Assembly: GCF_007750855.1 (NCBI RefSeq)
Contig: NZ_CP036291.1
Location: 5,244,905 to 5,308,904, forward strand
Source: Pirellulimonas nuda
Lineage (GTDB): Bacteria > Planctomycetota > Planctomycetia > Pirellulales > Lacipirellulaceae
DNA: 64,000 bases
Reading direction: 5' to 3'
Made by a program: the position numbers and the translations under genes. Positions within the stretch are counted from its first letter, which is position 1. Every line of letters starts with the position of its first letter. The notes beneath the pieces were generated by a model. That model searched no databases. It saw nothing but the letters and a program-made list of their open reading frames with translations, and had not been told where the DNA came from. Of the stretch, positions 1 to 8,547 are shown one piece after another.

Positions 1-1058
1 ATGCCGTGCTTCTTGCGGTCCGCGGCGTCGTAGCTGGCGTGCGACATGCTAGCGGGCTGCTCGATGAGCGACTCCACGGCCCCCAGGCTCACCGCCAGCT
101 TGAACAGCTCCGTCGACTCGCAGAACTTTTTGGCCCGGGCGAAGTCTCCCTTCACCTCGAACGAGATCATCGCGCCGAACGCCCCGTCCATCTGCCGGGC
201 GGCGATCGCGTGCCCGGGGTGGGTGTCTAAACCGGGGTAGTAGACCCGCTCTACCTCGGGGCGCCCGGCGAGCCACTCGGCCAGGCTCTGCGCCGTGCGG
301 CACTGCTCGCGGACACGCAGCTCCAGCGTCTTGACGCCGCGTGAGCAGAGGTAGCTCTCCAGCGGCCCCATCACGGCGCCGGTGGCGTTCTGCACGAAGT
401 ACAACTCGTCGAGCAGGGGCTTCTCGCGCACCGCCAGCAGCCCACCGAGCACGTCGCTGTGACCGCCGATGAACTTGGTGGCCGAGTGCATCACGATGTC
501 GGCGCCCAGCTCCAACGGGCGGGTCAGCACCGGCGTGGCAAACGTGTTGTCGCAACCCAGCAGCGCGCCGCGGCTGTGCGCCAGTTTGGCCAGCGCGGCG
601 TAGTCGCACACGCTCAGCAGCGGGTTGCCGGGGGACTCGACCCACAGCAGCTTGGTCGCTGGCGTGATGGCCGCCGCCATGGCGTCGACACTGGTCGAGT
701 CGGCCAGGGTCACGGTCACCCCGGCGCGGTTCATGATCTTGTGGAACAACCGGTAGGCGCCGCCGTAGATGTCGCTGCCGGCCAGCACGTGGTCCCCCGA
801 CTTGAGCATCGCGGTCACACAGTGGATGGCGGCCATGCCGCTGGCGAACGCCAGTGCGCCGGCGCCCCCCTCGAGGTTGGCGATCGTTGTCTCCAGCGCC
901 TTGCGGGTGGGGTTGCCGCTACGGGAGTAGTCGAACTCGCGCCACACGCCTGCTTCGTGCTGGCAGAAGGTGCTGGCGAGGTGCAGCGGCTGGACCACGG
1001 CGCCGGTCTGGGGGCAAGGATCTTGGCCGACGTGGATAGCGCGGGTACGGAACTGCAT
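1..1058 (-). CDS. Trans-sulfuration family PLP enzyme (cystathionine gamma-synthase / methionine gamma-lyase type), 3' end cut off
   Basis: The reading frame is open from an ATG at 1058 to the window edge, giving about 352 residues without a stop; the family is usually 380-400 residues, so only a short C-terminal piece is missing. The sequence begins MQFRTRAIHVGQDPCPQTGA, typical of the family, then has a Y-S-R-S-G-N-P-T motif and the PLP-lysine motif S-A-T-K-F-I-G-G-H-S-D near residue 205. These fold-type I enzymes act on cystathionine, O-acyl-homoserine or methionine in the cytosol. Which reaction is used cannot be told from motifs alone. The gene is transcribed leftwards; a large imperfect hairpin lies between it and the helicase promoter. 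No Shine-Dalgarno sequence is visible. Confidence 0.88.
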   Translation of the reverse strand, partial: MQFRTRAIHVGQDPCPQTGAVVQPLHLASTFCQHEAGVWREFDYSRSGNPTRKALETTIANLEGGAGALAFASGMAAIHCVTAMLKSGDHVLAGSDIYGGAYRLFHKIMNRAGVTVTLADSTSVDAMAAAITPATKLLWVESPGNPLLSVCDYAALAKLAHSRGALLGCDNTFATPVLTRPLELGADIVMHSATKFIGGHSDVLGGLLAVREKPLLDELYFVQNATGAVMGPLESYLCSRGVKTLELRVREQCRTAQSLAEWLAGRPEVERVYYPGLDTHPGHAIAARQMDGAFGAMISFEVKGDFARAKKFCESTELFKLAVSLGAVESLIEQPASMSHASYDAADRKKHG

Positions 1059-1126
1059 TGCGGATCGACTTGGGGTTGCCAGAAGAATGGGGTCCGAAAC
1101 ATGGTAAAGGCGCGTCCCCCCCCTAG

Positions 1127-1217
1127 GCGAGCCGCCGGCGTTAGCCGGGGGAGGCTTCGAGCGGGGGCCATCCGTCTTCTCGTAGAAGCCTCCATCGGCT
1201 GACGCCGGCGGCTCGCC
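1127..1217. repeat. Large imperfect inverted repeat
   Basis: The arms at 1127-1159 and 1185-1217 are 33 bases each and pair at 30 positions around a 25-base loop. The outer part is a G+C-rich arm reading GGCGAGCCGCCGGCGTTAGC. Related wording recurs as the hairpin at 3192-3219, suggesting a dispersed family. It sits between divergent genes. Confidence 0.8.
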
Positions 1218-1227
1218 CGGATTGCTC

Positions 1228-1255
1228 TTGCTTTTGGCCCACGATGTGCTACACT
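1228..1255 (+). promoter_or_regulatory. Possible sigma-70 promoter of the DEAD-box helicase gene, with a long leader
   Basis: TTGCTT at 1228 and TACACT at 1250 are separated by 16 bases. A transcript starting near 1262 would have about 430 untranslated bases before the ATG at 1690. The 1059-1689 stretch otherwise holds only the inverted repeat at 1127-1217 and no convincing gene. The promoter is predicted by eye only. Confidence 0.35.
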
Positions 1256-1689
1256 TTGGCTCAGACATCCAAGGTGTGAGACCTCCGACGTCTTCATCTC
1301 GGGCCCAAGGCCCGGGAAGTAGTCGGCTGGTTCATTCAACTTCGAAGCAAAGCTGCCATCCGGCCCGGGCCCGCAAGCAACCTCTCGTTTCTTGCCCCAC
1401 CTGCCCGCCGTAGGTTTCCTCGCACTCGACCGCGATTGATTCTCTTGCCCCTTGCGGCTGCCGCTTTCCGCAACCGCGGATCGCGTTGTCTCTCGGCACG
1501 ATTGCCTTGAGCGCCAGCCGACAATCCGGCAACCCTCCCCGCACACCCAGCCTCATCGGCTCGGAAGCCCAACGGCTCAGTAGCCCGACGGCTGGGGGGA
1601 GACCCCTGCGGCATCCGCGCCCGGGCTCTTTTGGTAGAGCTCTCGGCTGTGCGGCGGCTGCGATCCCACCGTACACCCAGAGACCAAAC

Positions 1690-3177
1690 ATGACGCAAGT
1701 TGCCCCCACCGGGACGGCCCATTCCGGCGCCCCCCTTTCCACCACCAAGTTCTCCGAGCTCGGCCTGGCCGACCCGTTCCTCAAGGCCGCCGCGGCCGAG
1801 GGTTACGAGGTCGCCACGCCGATCCAGGCCAAGGCGATCCCGGTCGTGCTCGAAGGACGCGACCTGATCGGCTGCGCCCAGACCGGCACCGGCAAGACCG
1901 CGGCGTTCACGCTGCCGATGCTCGACCGGCTGATGCAGAACCGCCCCGCCCACCAGCCGGCGGCCGCCCCCCCGCAACGCCACCCCCAAGACACTCGCCG
2001 AGTGAAGGGTGACAACCCCAACCCGCGGCCCATCCGCGCCCTGGTGCTCTCGCCTACCCGCGAGCTGGCCGCCCAGATCGGCGACAGCCTGGCGAAGTAC
2101 GGCAAGTTCACCCCGCTGCGGCAGACGGTTGTCTTTGGCGGCGTCTCGCAGCACAGCCAGACCAAGGCGCTGCGGCACGGAGTGGACGCGCTGGTCGCCA
2201 CGCCGGGCCGGCTGCTCGACCTGATGGACCAAGGCTTTATCGACCTGTCGAAGATCGAGGTGCTGGTGTTCGACGAGGCGGACCAGATGCTCGACATGGG
2301 CTTCCTCCCCGCGCTCAAGCGGATCGTGGCGGCCGTTCCCAAGCGGCGGCAGACGCTGATGTTCTCGGCCACCATGCCGGACGAGATCCGCAAGCTGGCT
2401 CAGCAGTGGCTCACCAACCCCGAGTCGCTCGAGATGGGGGTCGTCGCCCGCCCGGCCGAGCGGATCGCCCAGTCGGTCCACCTGGTCGACGCCAAGAAGA
2501 AGCCCGACCTGCTCACGCGGTTCCTCAAGGAGACCGCGCGGTCGCGGACGCTGGTGTTCAGCCGCACGAAGCACGGGGCGGACAAGATCGTGAAGCGACT
2601 CACCCAAGAAGGGCTCCACGCCGCCGCGATCCACGGCAACAAGAGCCAGGGCGCCCGCACGCGGACCCTGGCCCAGTTCAAGGGGAAGAACCCGCCGGTG
2701 CTGGTGGCGACCGACCTGGCCGCCCGCGGCCTGGACGTGGACGACATCTCGCACGTGGTGAACTACGACCTGCCCGACACCCCCGAGACCTACGTGCACC
2801 GCATCGGCCGCACCGCCCGCGCGGGCGCCGAAGGGATCGCCGTGTCGTTCTGTGCCGGTGACGAGCGCGGACTGCTGCGGCAAATCGAGCGGCTCACCAA
2901 CCTGACGATCTCGGTCGAGCCGACGATCGACGGCTTCGAGCCGACCGACCCCATCAGCCACGTCAGCCCCAACGCCCGCGGCCGTCAGAACGCCGGCAAG
3001 GGTGGCGGCGGGCCGCGTCGGTTCGGCGCCAAGCCGGGCGGCGGCAGCGGCTACGCGGGCGCCCGCACCAGCGGCTCCGGCGGCGGCAGCTACGGAAAGA
3101 AGAAGGCGGCCGGAGGCGTGTCGCCCGCCGGCATGGCTAGCAAGCGCCGCCCGCGTCGGCGTCCGACCGCGGGCTAG
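1690..3177 (+). CDS. DEAD-box ATP-dependent RNA helicase, RhlE-like
   Basis: A protein of 495 residues that unwinds RNA duplexes using ATP. The Q-motif region starts near residue 21, motif I (A-Q-T-G-T-G-K-T) is at 63-70, P-T-R-E-L-A near 122-127, T-P-G-R near 171-174 and D-E-A-D at 195-198, followed by S-A-T and the helicase C-terminal motif H-R-I-G-R-T-A-R. The tail after about residue 435 is rich in glycine, arginine and lysine, as in RNA-binding tails of RhlE/CsdA-type proteins. A polar insert of about 25 residues lies between motifs I and Ia. The frame stays open upstream to 1486, but the ATG at 1690 is the first that gives a family-like N-terminus. Confidence 0.93.
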   Translation: MTQVAPTGTAHSGAPLSTTKFSELGLADPFLKAAAAEGYEVATPIQAKAIPVVLEGRDLIGCAQTGTGKTAAFTLPMLDRLMQNRPAHQPAAAPPQRHPQDTRRVKGDNPNPRPIRALVLSPTRELAAQIGDSLAKYGKFTPLRQTVVFGGVSQHSQTKALRHGVDALVATPGRLLDLMDQGFIDLSKIEVLVFDEADQMLDMGFLPALKRIVAAVPKRRQTLMFSATMPDEIRKLAQQWLTNPESLEMGVVARPAERIAQSVHLVDAKKKPDLLTRFLKETARSRTLVFSRTKHGADKIVKRLTQEGLHAAAIHGNKSQGARTRTLAQFKGKNPPVLVATDLAARGLDVDDISHVVNYDLPDTPETYVHRIGRTARAGAEGIAVSFCAGDERGLLRQIERLTNLTISVEPTIDGFEPTDPISHVSPNARGRQNAGKGGGGPRRFGAKPGGGSGYAGARTSGSGGGSYGKKKAAGGVSPAGMASKRRPRRRPTAG

Positions 3178-3191
3178 TGTTCGGGCTGGGT

Positions 3192-3219
3192 CGCGACGCC
3201 GGCTTACGCCGGCGTCGCG
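3192..3219 (+). terminator. GC-rich hairpin after the helicase gene
   Basis: A perfect 12-bp stem (CGCGACGCCGGC paired with GCCGGCGTCGCG) with a TTAC loop lies 15 bases after the helicase stop. There is no T-run, so it may be a weak terminator, an mRNA 3' end stabiliser or a copy of a dispersed palindrome. Confidence 0.45.
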
Positions 3220-3271
3220 GGCCGCTACACTTGCGGGTGCTATCCCAGCACGCCCGTCGACGCTGCGGCCA

Positions 3272-5344
3272 ATGACCCTCAATCCGCTTGATACCGAAGG
3301 GTTCCCGCCCCGCTGGGAATGCGGCACAGCATGGCGTGACGAGCCTTGGCTGGGGTGGCTGCACATCGGCGCCGACCTGGCGACCTGGGGGGCGTACACC
3401 GCTATCCCGGTGCTGATCGTCCTGGCGCTGTGGCGCAGCCGCGCACTGCCGGCGCCGCGTGTGCTAGCGTTGTTCGCCGCGTTCATCTTGGCGTGCGGCA
3501 CGGTCCACCTGCTTGAGGCCGTCATCTTCTGGCACCCGGTTTACCGGCTGTCGGGCGTCGCCAAGCTGGTCACGGCGATCGTCTCCTGGGCCACGGTCAT
3601 CGCCATGGCCCGGCTCGCGCCCCGCCTGCTCACCTTCCGCAGCCCACAGGCGCTCGAGGTCGAGGTAGCCGAGAGGACACGCGAGCTACAACAGGCTACC
3701 GACTCGCTGGAAGCCGCGGCGGCGTTGCGCGTCGAGTCGACCAAGAAGCTTCGGCACAACGAACACCGGCTACGCACCGCCCTGGCCGCCGGGCGCATGG
3801 GCGCCTGGGACTGGAACCTCGAAACCGACCGCGTTCTGTTCGACGACACAGAGCTGGAGATCTTGGGCCTGGGGCAAGAGAGCCGCGAGCTGTCCTCCGC
3901 GGAGTTCTTCGAATGGGTCCACCCAGACGACCGGGAGGGATTGGCCGAAGTGCTGCGCCGGGTGATTGATGAAGACGGGCACTACGACCACGTCTTCCGC
4001 TTCACCACCCAAGCGGGCGAGGAGCGTTGGATCGCCGGCCGCGGCAGCCTGCTGTTAGAGCCCGGCGAGCCGCGGCGGATGGTAGGCGTCAATTACGACG
4101 TGACCGCGATCAAGCAGAACGAGATCGAGCTGGCCGAAGCCCGGCAGCGCGCCGACTCCGCCAGCCAGGCCAAGAGCCGGTTCTTGGCCAACACCAGCCA
4201 CGAGATCCGCACCCCACTGACAGCGATCCTGGGCTGCGCCGAGTCGCTGGTGCGACATCCCGACTCCGCCGATTCCGCGGACACCGCCCGCACGATCAAG
4301 GCGCAGGGCGAGCACCTGATGCACCTGCTGAACGACCTGCTCGACCTCTCCAAGATCGAGGCCGGCAAGCTAGAGCTGCGGCTTGAGCCAACGTCCCCCG
4401 CCGCGGCGTTGACAGAGATCGAGTCGTTGATGCGCCCCCGCGCCACCGAGAAGGGGCTGCGGCTTTCGGTGGAGCTGGCCGGCCCCATCCCCCGCCGGGT
4501 GACCACCGACCCGCAAAGGCTGCGGCAGGTGCTGCTGAACCTGGTCTCGAACGCCATCAAGTTCACCGAGAAGGGGGGCGTAACGCTGACCGCCGGCCTC
4601 GACATCAACACCGACCTCGACGACGCCTCGGACGACGACTCCCCGATGCTGCGGATCGAAGTCGATGACACCGGCACAGGCGTGCCGGCCGATGAGTTGG
4701 ACAGCATCTTCAAGCGGTTTCACCAGGCAAGCAGCGCCGAGGCGGCCCACCTGCAGGGGACCGGCCTGGGCCTGGCGATCTCAAGCCGCCTCGCGAAGAT
4801 GCTGGGAGGACGCCTCACGGCCGAGAGCACCGTCGGCGTCGGGAGCCGGTTCTCGCTAACGATCCCGATCGATCCGAACGACATCGGCAGCCCCGAAGAC
4901 AGCATCGGGCCCAGTGACCTGGCGGCCAGCCGGCGGCCTACCCCCCCCGCCGAGTTCCCCGCGGACCTCAAGGGACGCGTGCTGATCGCCGAAGACACCG
5001 CGGCCGTGCGGTTCATCCTCAAGCAGCTCTTCAATGATTTTGCCGGCGAGGTCGAGTTCGCCGAGGATGGCCAGCAGGCGCTCGACGCGGCGCGGCGGGC
5101 GCGCGAGGCGGGACGGCCGTTCGACCTGCTGCTGATGGACATGCAGATGCCGGTGATGACCGGGTTTGATGCGGCACGCGCGCTACGCGCCGCCGGCCAC
5201 ACAACGCCCATCATCGCGCTGACCGCCAGCGCCATGGCCGGCGACCGGCAGCGCTGCCTCGACGCGGGCTGCGACGGCTACCTGGCCAAGCCGATCGACT
5301 GGGACACGATGGTGCGCGAAGTCGTGAGCCGCCTCTCCCGGTAG
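3272..5344 (+). CDS. Hybrid histidine kinase with ethylene-receptor-like N-terminal domain, PAS, HisKA, HATPase and receiver
   Basis: A protein of 690 residues. Residues 1-120 hold three hydrophobic segments with the pattern of the plant ETR1 ethylene-binding domain: D35, Y42, I72, C75 and H79 match ETR1 D25, Y32, I62, C65 and H69 in identity and spacing (the last two bind copper in ETR1). A coiled linker (about 125-160), a PAS domain (about 165-280), a HisKA box with phospho-acceptor H310, an HATPase domain with N-box near 423-430 and G-boxes near 468 and 497, and a receiver domain with phospho-acceptor D623 follow. The ATG at 3272 was chosen because it begins just before the family-like tryptophan-rich start. 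No partner regulator gene is adjacent, so output is probably through phosphorelay. Confidence 0.9.
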   Translation: MTLNPLDTEGFPPRWECGTAWRDEPWLGWLHIGADLATWGAYTAIPVLIVLALWRSRALPAPRVLALFAAFILACGTVHLLEAVIFWHPVYRLSGVAKLVTAIVSWATVIAMARLAPRLLTFRSPQALEVEVAERTRELQQATDSLEAAAALRVESTKKLRHNEHRLRTALAAGRMGAWDWNLETDRVLFDDTELEILGLGQESRELSSAEFFEWVHPDDREGLAEVLRRVIDEDGHYDHVFRFTTQAGEERWIAGRGSLLLEPGEPRRMVGVNYDVTAIKQNEIELAEARQRADSASQAKSRFLANTSHEIRTPLTAILGCAESLVRHPDSADSADTARTIKAQGEHLMHLLNDLLDLSKIEAGKLELRLEPTSPAAALTEIESLMRPRATEKGLRLSVELAGPIPRRVTTDPQRLRQVLLNLVSNAIKFTEKGGVTLTAGLDINTDLDDASDDDSPMLRIEVDDTGTGVPADELDSIFKRFHQASSAEAAHLQGTGLGLAISSRLAKMLGGRLTAESTVGVGSRFSLTIPIDPNDIGSPEDSIGPSDLAASRRPTPPAEFPADLKGRVLIAEDTAAVRFILKQLFNDFAGEVEFAEDGQQALDAARRAREAGRPFDLLLMDMQMPVMTGFDAARALRAAGHTTPIIALTASAMAGDRQRCLDAGCDGYLAKPIDWDTMVREVVSRLSR

Positions 5345-5391
5345 AGTTGCCGGCCCAAGGCGGACGCCCCGGCACGCACGCGTTGGGAGCG

Positions 5392-5727
5392 CTAACTCCC
5401 GCGATAGGTAGAGTAACCGTAGGGCGACAGGAGCAGCGGCACGTGGTAGTGCGAGCCGTCGACCACGCGGAAGTCGATTGTCACGCTGGGGTAGAACGCG
5501 TTGCGTCCGGTCGCGGTGAAATACTCGTCCGTCGCGAACGTCAGCCGGTAGCAGTGCGGGCCGACGGCCAGATCAACACCCCAGCCTTGGACGCGTCCGT
5601 CGGCGTCGGTGTGGGCATGCGCGAGCGTGACGGGGGCGCCGTCGGTCCACTGGAACAATTCGACAAGAACGCCCGCGGCCGGGCGCCCCAACGCGGTGTC
5701 GAGCACGTGGGTCGTGATGCTGTTCAT
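5392..5727 (-). CDS. uraH: 5-hydroxyisourate hydrolase (transthyretin-related protein)
   Basis: A protein of 111 residues that hydrolyses 5-hydroxyisourate, the product of urate oxidase, to OHCU. The family signatures are all present: an N-terminal T-T-H-V-L-D-T-A-L-G-R-P-A block, an internal F-Y-P-S-V-T-I-D-F block and the diagnostic C-terminal Y-R-G-S. It is the last gene of a leftward allB-uraD-uraH operon; its ATG overlaps the uraD stop in the arrangement ATGA, suggesting translational coupling. A GTG at 5739 is an alternative in-frame start but lies inside uraD. Confidence 0.95.
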   Translation of the reverse strand: MNSITTHVLDTALGRPAAGVLVELFQWTDGAPVTLAHAHTDADGRVQGWGVDLAVGPHCYRLTFATDEYFTATGRNAFYPSVTIDFRVVDGSHYHVPLLLSPYGYSTYRGS

Positions 5728-6245
5728 GGGGAGCCGCACTCCAGTTTGTCGATGCGAAGGTGGGTGATCTTGCGTTGCTCGCCCGCCGCGATCGCGAGCT
5801 CAACATCCGGCGGGTTGTCGATCCGTTCGCGCAGCAGCCGCAACATCTCGGCGGCCGACTTGCCGCTGGCGCAGACGATAAAAATGTGGCCGAAGCGGCG
5901 TTCATAGGCGGCGTTTGCCTCGGATAGTTCTAACAGCACCGCGTCGGTCGCGGCGTCGACCCCGGCTTGTTCGCCGCGCGACCACGCGGAGTTGCCCGCG
6001 TACTTCATCCGCATCGACTGGAGGTCGCCGATCTTGGGGTGGTGCGCAAAGGCTTCCAGCCAGTCGTCTCGCACGAGCGAGTCGAAGCAGCCCTCGGCCT
6101 TCCGGTGGAAATCTCCCAGATCGGCAAAGGGCCTTGCGGCCGCCATCGCCCGGCGCCACGCACAGGCGCCGCAACACGCCGCGAGCAACCCGTCGGCGGC
6201 GTCCGCTTCGCACGCGTTTAGCACCCTCAGCGACTGCGGATTCAT
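5724..6245 (-). CDS. uraD: OHCU decarboxylase
   Basis: A protein of 173 residues that decarboxylates 2-oxo-4-hydroxy-4-carboxy-5-ureidoimidazoline to S-allantoin. The H-H-P-K-I-G motif carrying the catalytic histidine is near residue 67-72, followed by the G-E-Q-A-G segment and the conserved N-A-A-Y-E-R-R-F-G-H-I-F-I block. Length matches the family. Its ATG overlaps the allB stop and its stop overlaps the uraH ATG, both as ATGA, placing it in the middle of a tightly coupled operon. Confidence 0.95.
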   Translation of the reverse strand: MNPQSLRVLNACEADAADGLLAACCGACAWRRAMAAARPFADLGDFHRKAEGCFDSLVRDDWLEAFAHHPKIGDLQSMRMKYAGNSAWSRGEQAGVDAATDAVLLELSEANAAYERRFGHIFIVCASGKSAAEMLRLLRERIDNPPDVELAIAAGEQRKITHLRIDKLECGSP

Positions 6246-7549
6246 AGACAGTCTCCTTTACCAGCGGCCGCCAACTGGCCGCGCAGGTAGGTACGCACCA
6301 CGCCCCCCCGCAGCCGCCGGCCGGCGTAGGGGGTGATCTTGTGGCGGTGAAGCAGCAGGTCGGGATCGACCGCCCACGCGTGGTCCGGATCGAAGACGAC
6401 CAGGTTCGCCGGCGCGCCAACGCGGACGCCCCCCTCAAGGCCCAGCAGCCGAGCCGGCGCGTCGCACATCCACCCGGCCACGTCCGCAAGCGTGTGCCCC
6501 CGCCGCTGGGCCTCGGCCCATACCGCCGGGAGGCCGAGCTGCAACGAGCTGACCCCGCCCCAGGCCAGGTCGAAGCGTCCCTCGTCGAGCGACTTCATCT
6601 CGGGTGGGCAAGGGGAGTGATCGCTGGCGACCAGGTCGATCACCCCGTCGGCCAGCCCCTGCCAAAGCCGCTCGCGGTGCGAGGCGTCGCGGATCGGCGG
6701 CGCACACTTGTACGCGGTGGCGCCGTCGGCGATCTCTTCCGCGGCGAACGTGAGGTAGTGGGGGCACGTCTCTACGGTGATCGGCAGCCCGCGGCCGCGG
6801 GCCGCGGCGAGCGTCGGCAGCGCGTCTGCGTCTGCCAGGTGCACGATATGCGTCCGGCAACCGGTCGACTCGCACAGCTCGACGAGCAGCGCGATCGCTT
6901 CTTGTTCGAACTGGGCGGGCCGCGACGCGAGGTAGTCTGCGTAGCTGCGTGGGTCGGCGAGCGGCGGCATCGCGTGGGCCACCTCGGCGTGCGCCAGCAG
7001 CACCGCGTCGCGGTCGGCCAACAGCGGCATCGCGGCCGCAAGGTCCGCGCGGCGCACCGCCGGAAACTCGTCGAGGCCGCTGTCGCAAAGAAAGGACTTC
7101 ACCCCCATTACGCCGGCGTCGAGCAGCGCCGGCAGCTCCGCCAGATTGCCGGGGACGAGCCCCGCATGAAAACCGACGTCTACCCACAGCCCCGCGCCAC
7201 GCGCGGCGGCCCGCTTGGCCTGGAGCGCGGCCAGAGTGGTCGTCACCGGCGAGCTGTTCAGCGGCATGTCGATCAGCGTCGTCACCCCACCCGACGCCGC
7301 CGCGGCCGTCCCGCTGGCAAACCCCTCCCACTCGGTGCGGCCCGGCTCGTTGAGGTGGACGTGCGGGTCGATCAGGCCCGGCAGCAGCGCAAGCCGCCCC
7401 AGGTCGTCCCCAGCGGACGGGTCGTACCCTCGCACCTCGACGATCCGCCCGTCGCGCACCACAACGGTCGCCGGCCGCTCGCCACCCGGCAGCACCACCC
7501 GGCGGCTGCTCAGCACAAGTTCAGGGTCAAGACGATCCAAAGTCATCAA
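6242..7549 (-). CDS. allB: Allantoinase
   Basis: A protein of 435 residues of the amidohydrolase superfamily that opens allantoin to allantoate. The metal-binding D-P-H-V-H-L-N-E-P-G-R-T-E-W-E-G-F block is near residue 60, the probable carboxylated lysine is in M-G-V-K-S-F-L, and later metal ligands are in A-H-A-E, H-I-V-H-L-A and S-D-H-S-P. These separate it from dihydroorotase and fit the purine cluster. First gene of the leftward operon; two adjacent ATGs (7549 and 7546) are possible starts. It shares a 146-bp divergent promoter region with the urate oxidase gene. Confidence 0.93.
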   Translation of the reverse strand: MMTLDRLDPELVLSSRRVVLPGGERPATVVVRDGRIVEVRGYDPSAGDDLGRLALLPGLIDPHVHLNEPGRTEWEGFASGTAAAASGGVTTLIDMPLNSSPVTTTLAALQAKRAAARGAGLWVDVGFHAGLVPGNLAELPALLDAGVMGVKSFLCDSGLDEFPAVRRADLAAAMPLLADRDAVLLAHAEVAHAMPPLADPRSYADYLASRPAQFEQEAIALLVELCESTGCRTHIVHLADADALPTLAAARGRGLPITVETCPHYLTFAAEEIADGATAYKCAPPIRDASHRERLWQGLADGVIDLVASDHSPCPPEMKSLDEGRFDLAWGGVSSLQLGLPAVWAEAQRRGHTLADVAGWMCDAPARLLGLEGGVRVGAPANLVVFDPDHAWAVDPDLLLHRHKITPYAGRRLRGGVVRTYLRGQLAAAGKGDCL

Positions 7550-7574
7550 GAGTGCATCATAGAAGGTTCGCTAA

Positions 7575-7608
7575 GAGCAACCAGCCGACGGGCTCCGCCC
7601 CGTCGACA
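7575..7608. repeat. Short GC-rich hairpin in the allB / urate oxidase promoter region
   Basis: The sequence around 7583 contains CGACGGG-CTCCGC-CCCGTCG, a 7-bp stem with a 6-base loop. The same wording (GACGGGCTCCGCCCCGTCG) occurs within the larger palindrome at 48274-48363, so this is probably a fragment of a dispersed repeat rather than an operator. Confidence 0.5.
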
Positions 7609-7695
7609 CGCGCCAACAGTTCCGAGCCCGCCCCAAGCTGCTATCCTATCCCGAAAGCCAGGCGGCTCCCAACCTCGACCCCCGATCCTCGCAAG

Positions 7696-8547
7696 ATGCC
7701 CCACCAACTCGCCCACCACGCCTACGGCAAGCACCGCGTCCGAGTCAGCAAGATCAAACGCCCCCGCCGCGGCGCCGCCAGCACCGAACGGCACGAATTG
7801 ATCGAGGCGGCCGTGGACATCGAGCTGGAAGGAGGCTTTGCGCCCGCCTACACCGATGGCGACAACGCCTCGATTGTCGCTACAGACACCTGCAAGAACA
7901 CGGTCTACGCCCTAGCCAAGGACGACCCGTTCGACACGATCGAGTCGTTCGGCCGCACGCTGGCGGAGCATTTTGTTTCCACGTACGACCACATTACGCG
8001 CGCCGGCGTGACCCTCCACCAACACAGTTGGGCCCGCCTGCTCGATTGCCCCCACGCGTTCACGGGCAGCGACGCCGAAACCCCAACCGCCCGGGTGGTC
8101 GCCCAACGGGGCGCCCCCACACGGGTCGAGGCAGGGGTGACCGGGCTGATGATCGCCAAGACCACCGAGAGCGGCTTCTCCGGGTTCCACCGCGACGCGT
8201 TCCGAACGCTGCCCGATACCGACGACCGCATCTTCGCGACCGAGCTCACCGCGAGCTGGGTCTACGCCGATCAAGAAGTCGATTTCGTGGCTTCGCGAAG
8301 CGCGATCCGCAAGGCGATGCTGGCCCGTTTCATCGACCACTACAGCGAGTCGGTCCAACAGACCTTGTGGCTGATGGGACAAGCGGCGCTCGACGCCTGC
8401 GACGCCGCGACGTCGATCACACTCACCATGCCCAACAAGCACCACCTGCTGTTCAACCTGGCGCCGCTGGGACGCGAGAACGACAACGAGGTGTTCGTCT
8501 CTACCGACGAGCCGTTCGGTTGGATCACCGGGACGGTGACTCGCTAG
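7696..8547 (+). CDS. uox: Urate oxidase (uricase)
   Basis: A protein of 283 residues, the usual uricase length, that oxidises urate to 5-hydroxyisourate with O2 and no cofactor. Recognisable blocks are the N-terminal Y-G-K-H-R-V-R-V, the A-T-D-T-C-K-N-T-V-Y block with the catalytic threonine, the T-T-E-S-G-F-S-G-F segment followed by F-R-T-L-P-D-T-D-D-R, and P-N-K-H-H-L-L near the C-terminus. The ATG at 7696 gives the family-like start; the frame is open further upstream to 7552. It is divergent from allB. Its stop shares the tetranucleotide CTAG with the stop of the convergent amidohydrolase gene. Confidence 0.95.
   Translation: MPHQLAHHAYGKHRVRVSKIKRPRRGAASTERHELIEAAVDIELEGGFAPAYTDGDNASIVATDTCKNTVYALAKDDPFDTIESFGRTLAEHFVSTYDHITRAGVTLHQHSWARLLDCPHAFTGSDAETPTARVVAQRGAPTRVEAGVTGLMIAKTTESGFSGFHRDAFRTLPDTDDRIFATELTASWVYADQEVDFVASRSAIRKAMLARFIDHYSESVQQTLWLMGQAALDACDAATSITLTMPNKHHLLFNLAPLGRENDNEVFVSTDEPFGWITGTVTR

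Noticed and set aside
1336-3525. Open frame of 729 codons on the minus strand opposite the helicase
   Set aside because: A product of GC-rich codon bias; no motif, and it spans two unrelated sense genes.
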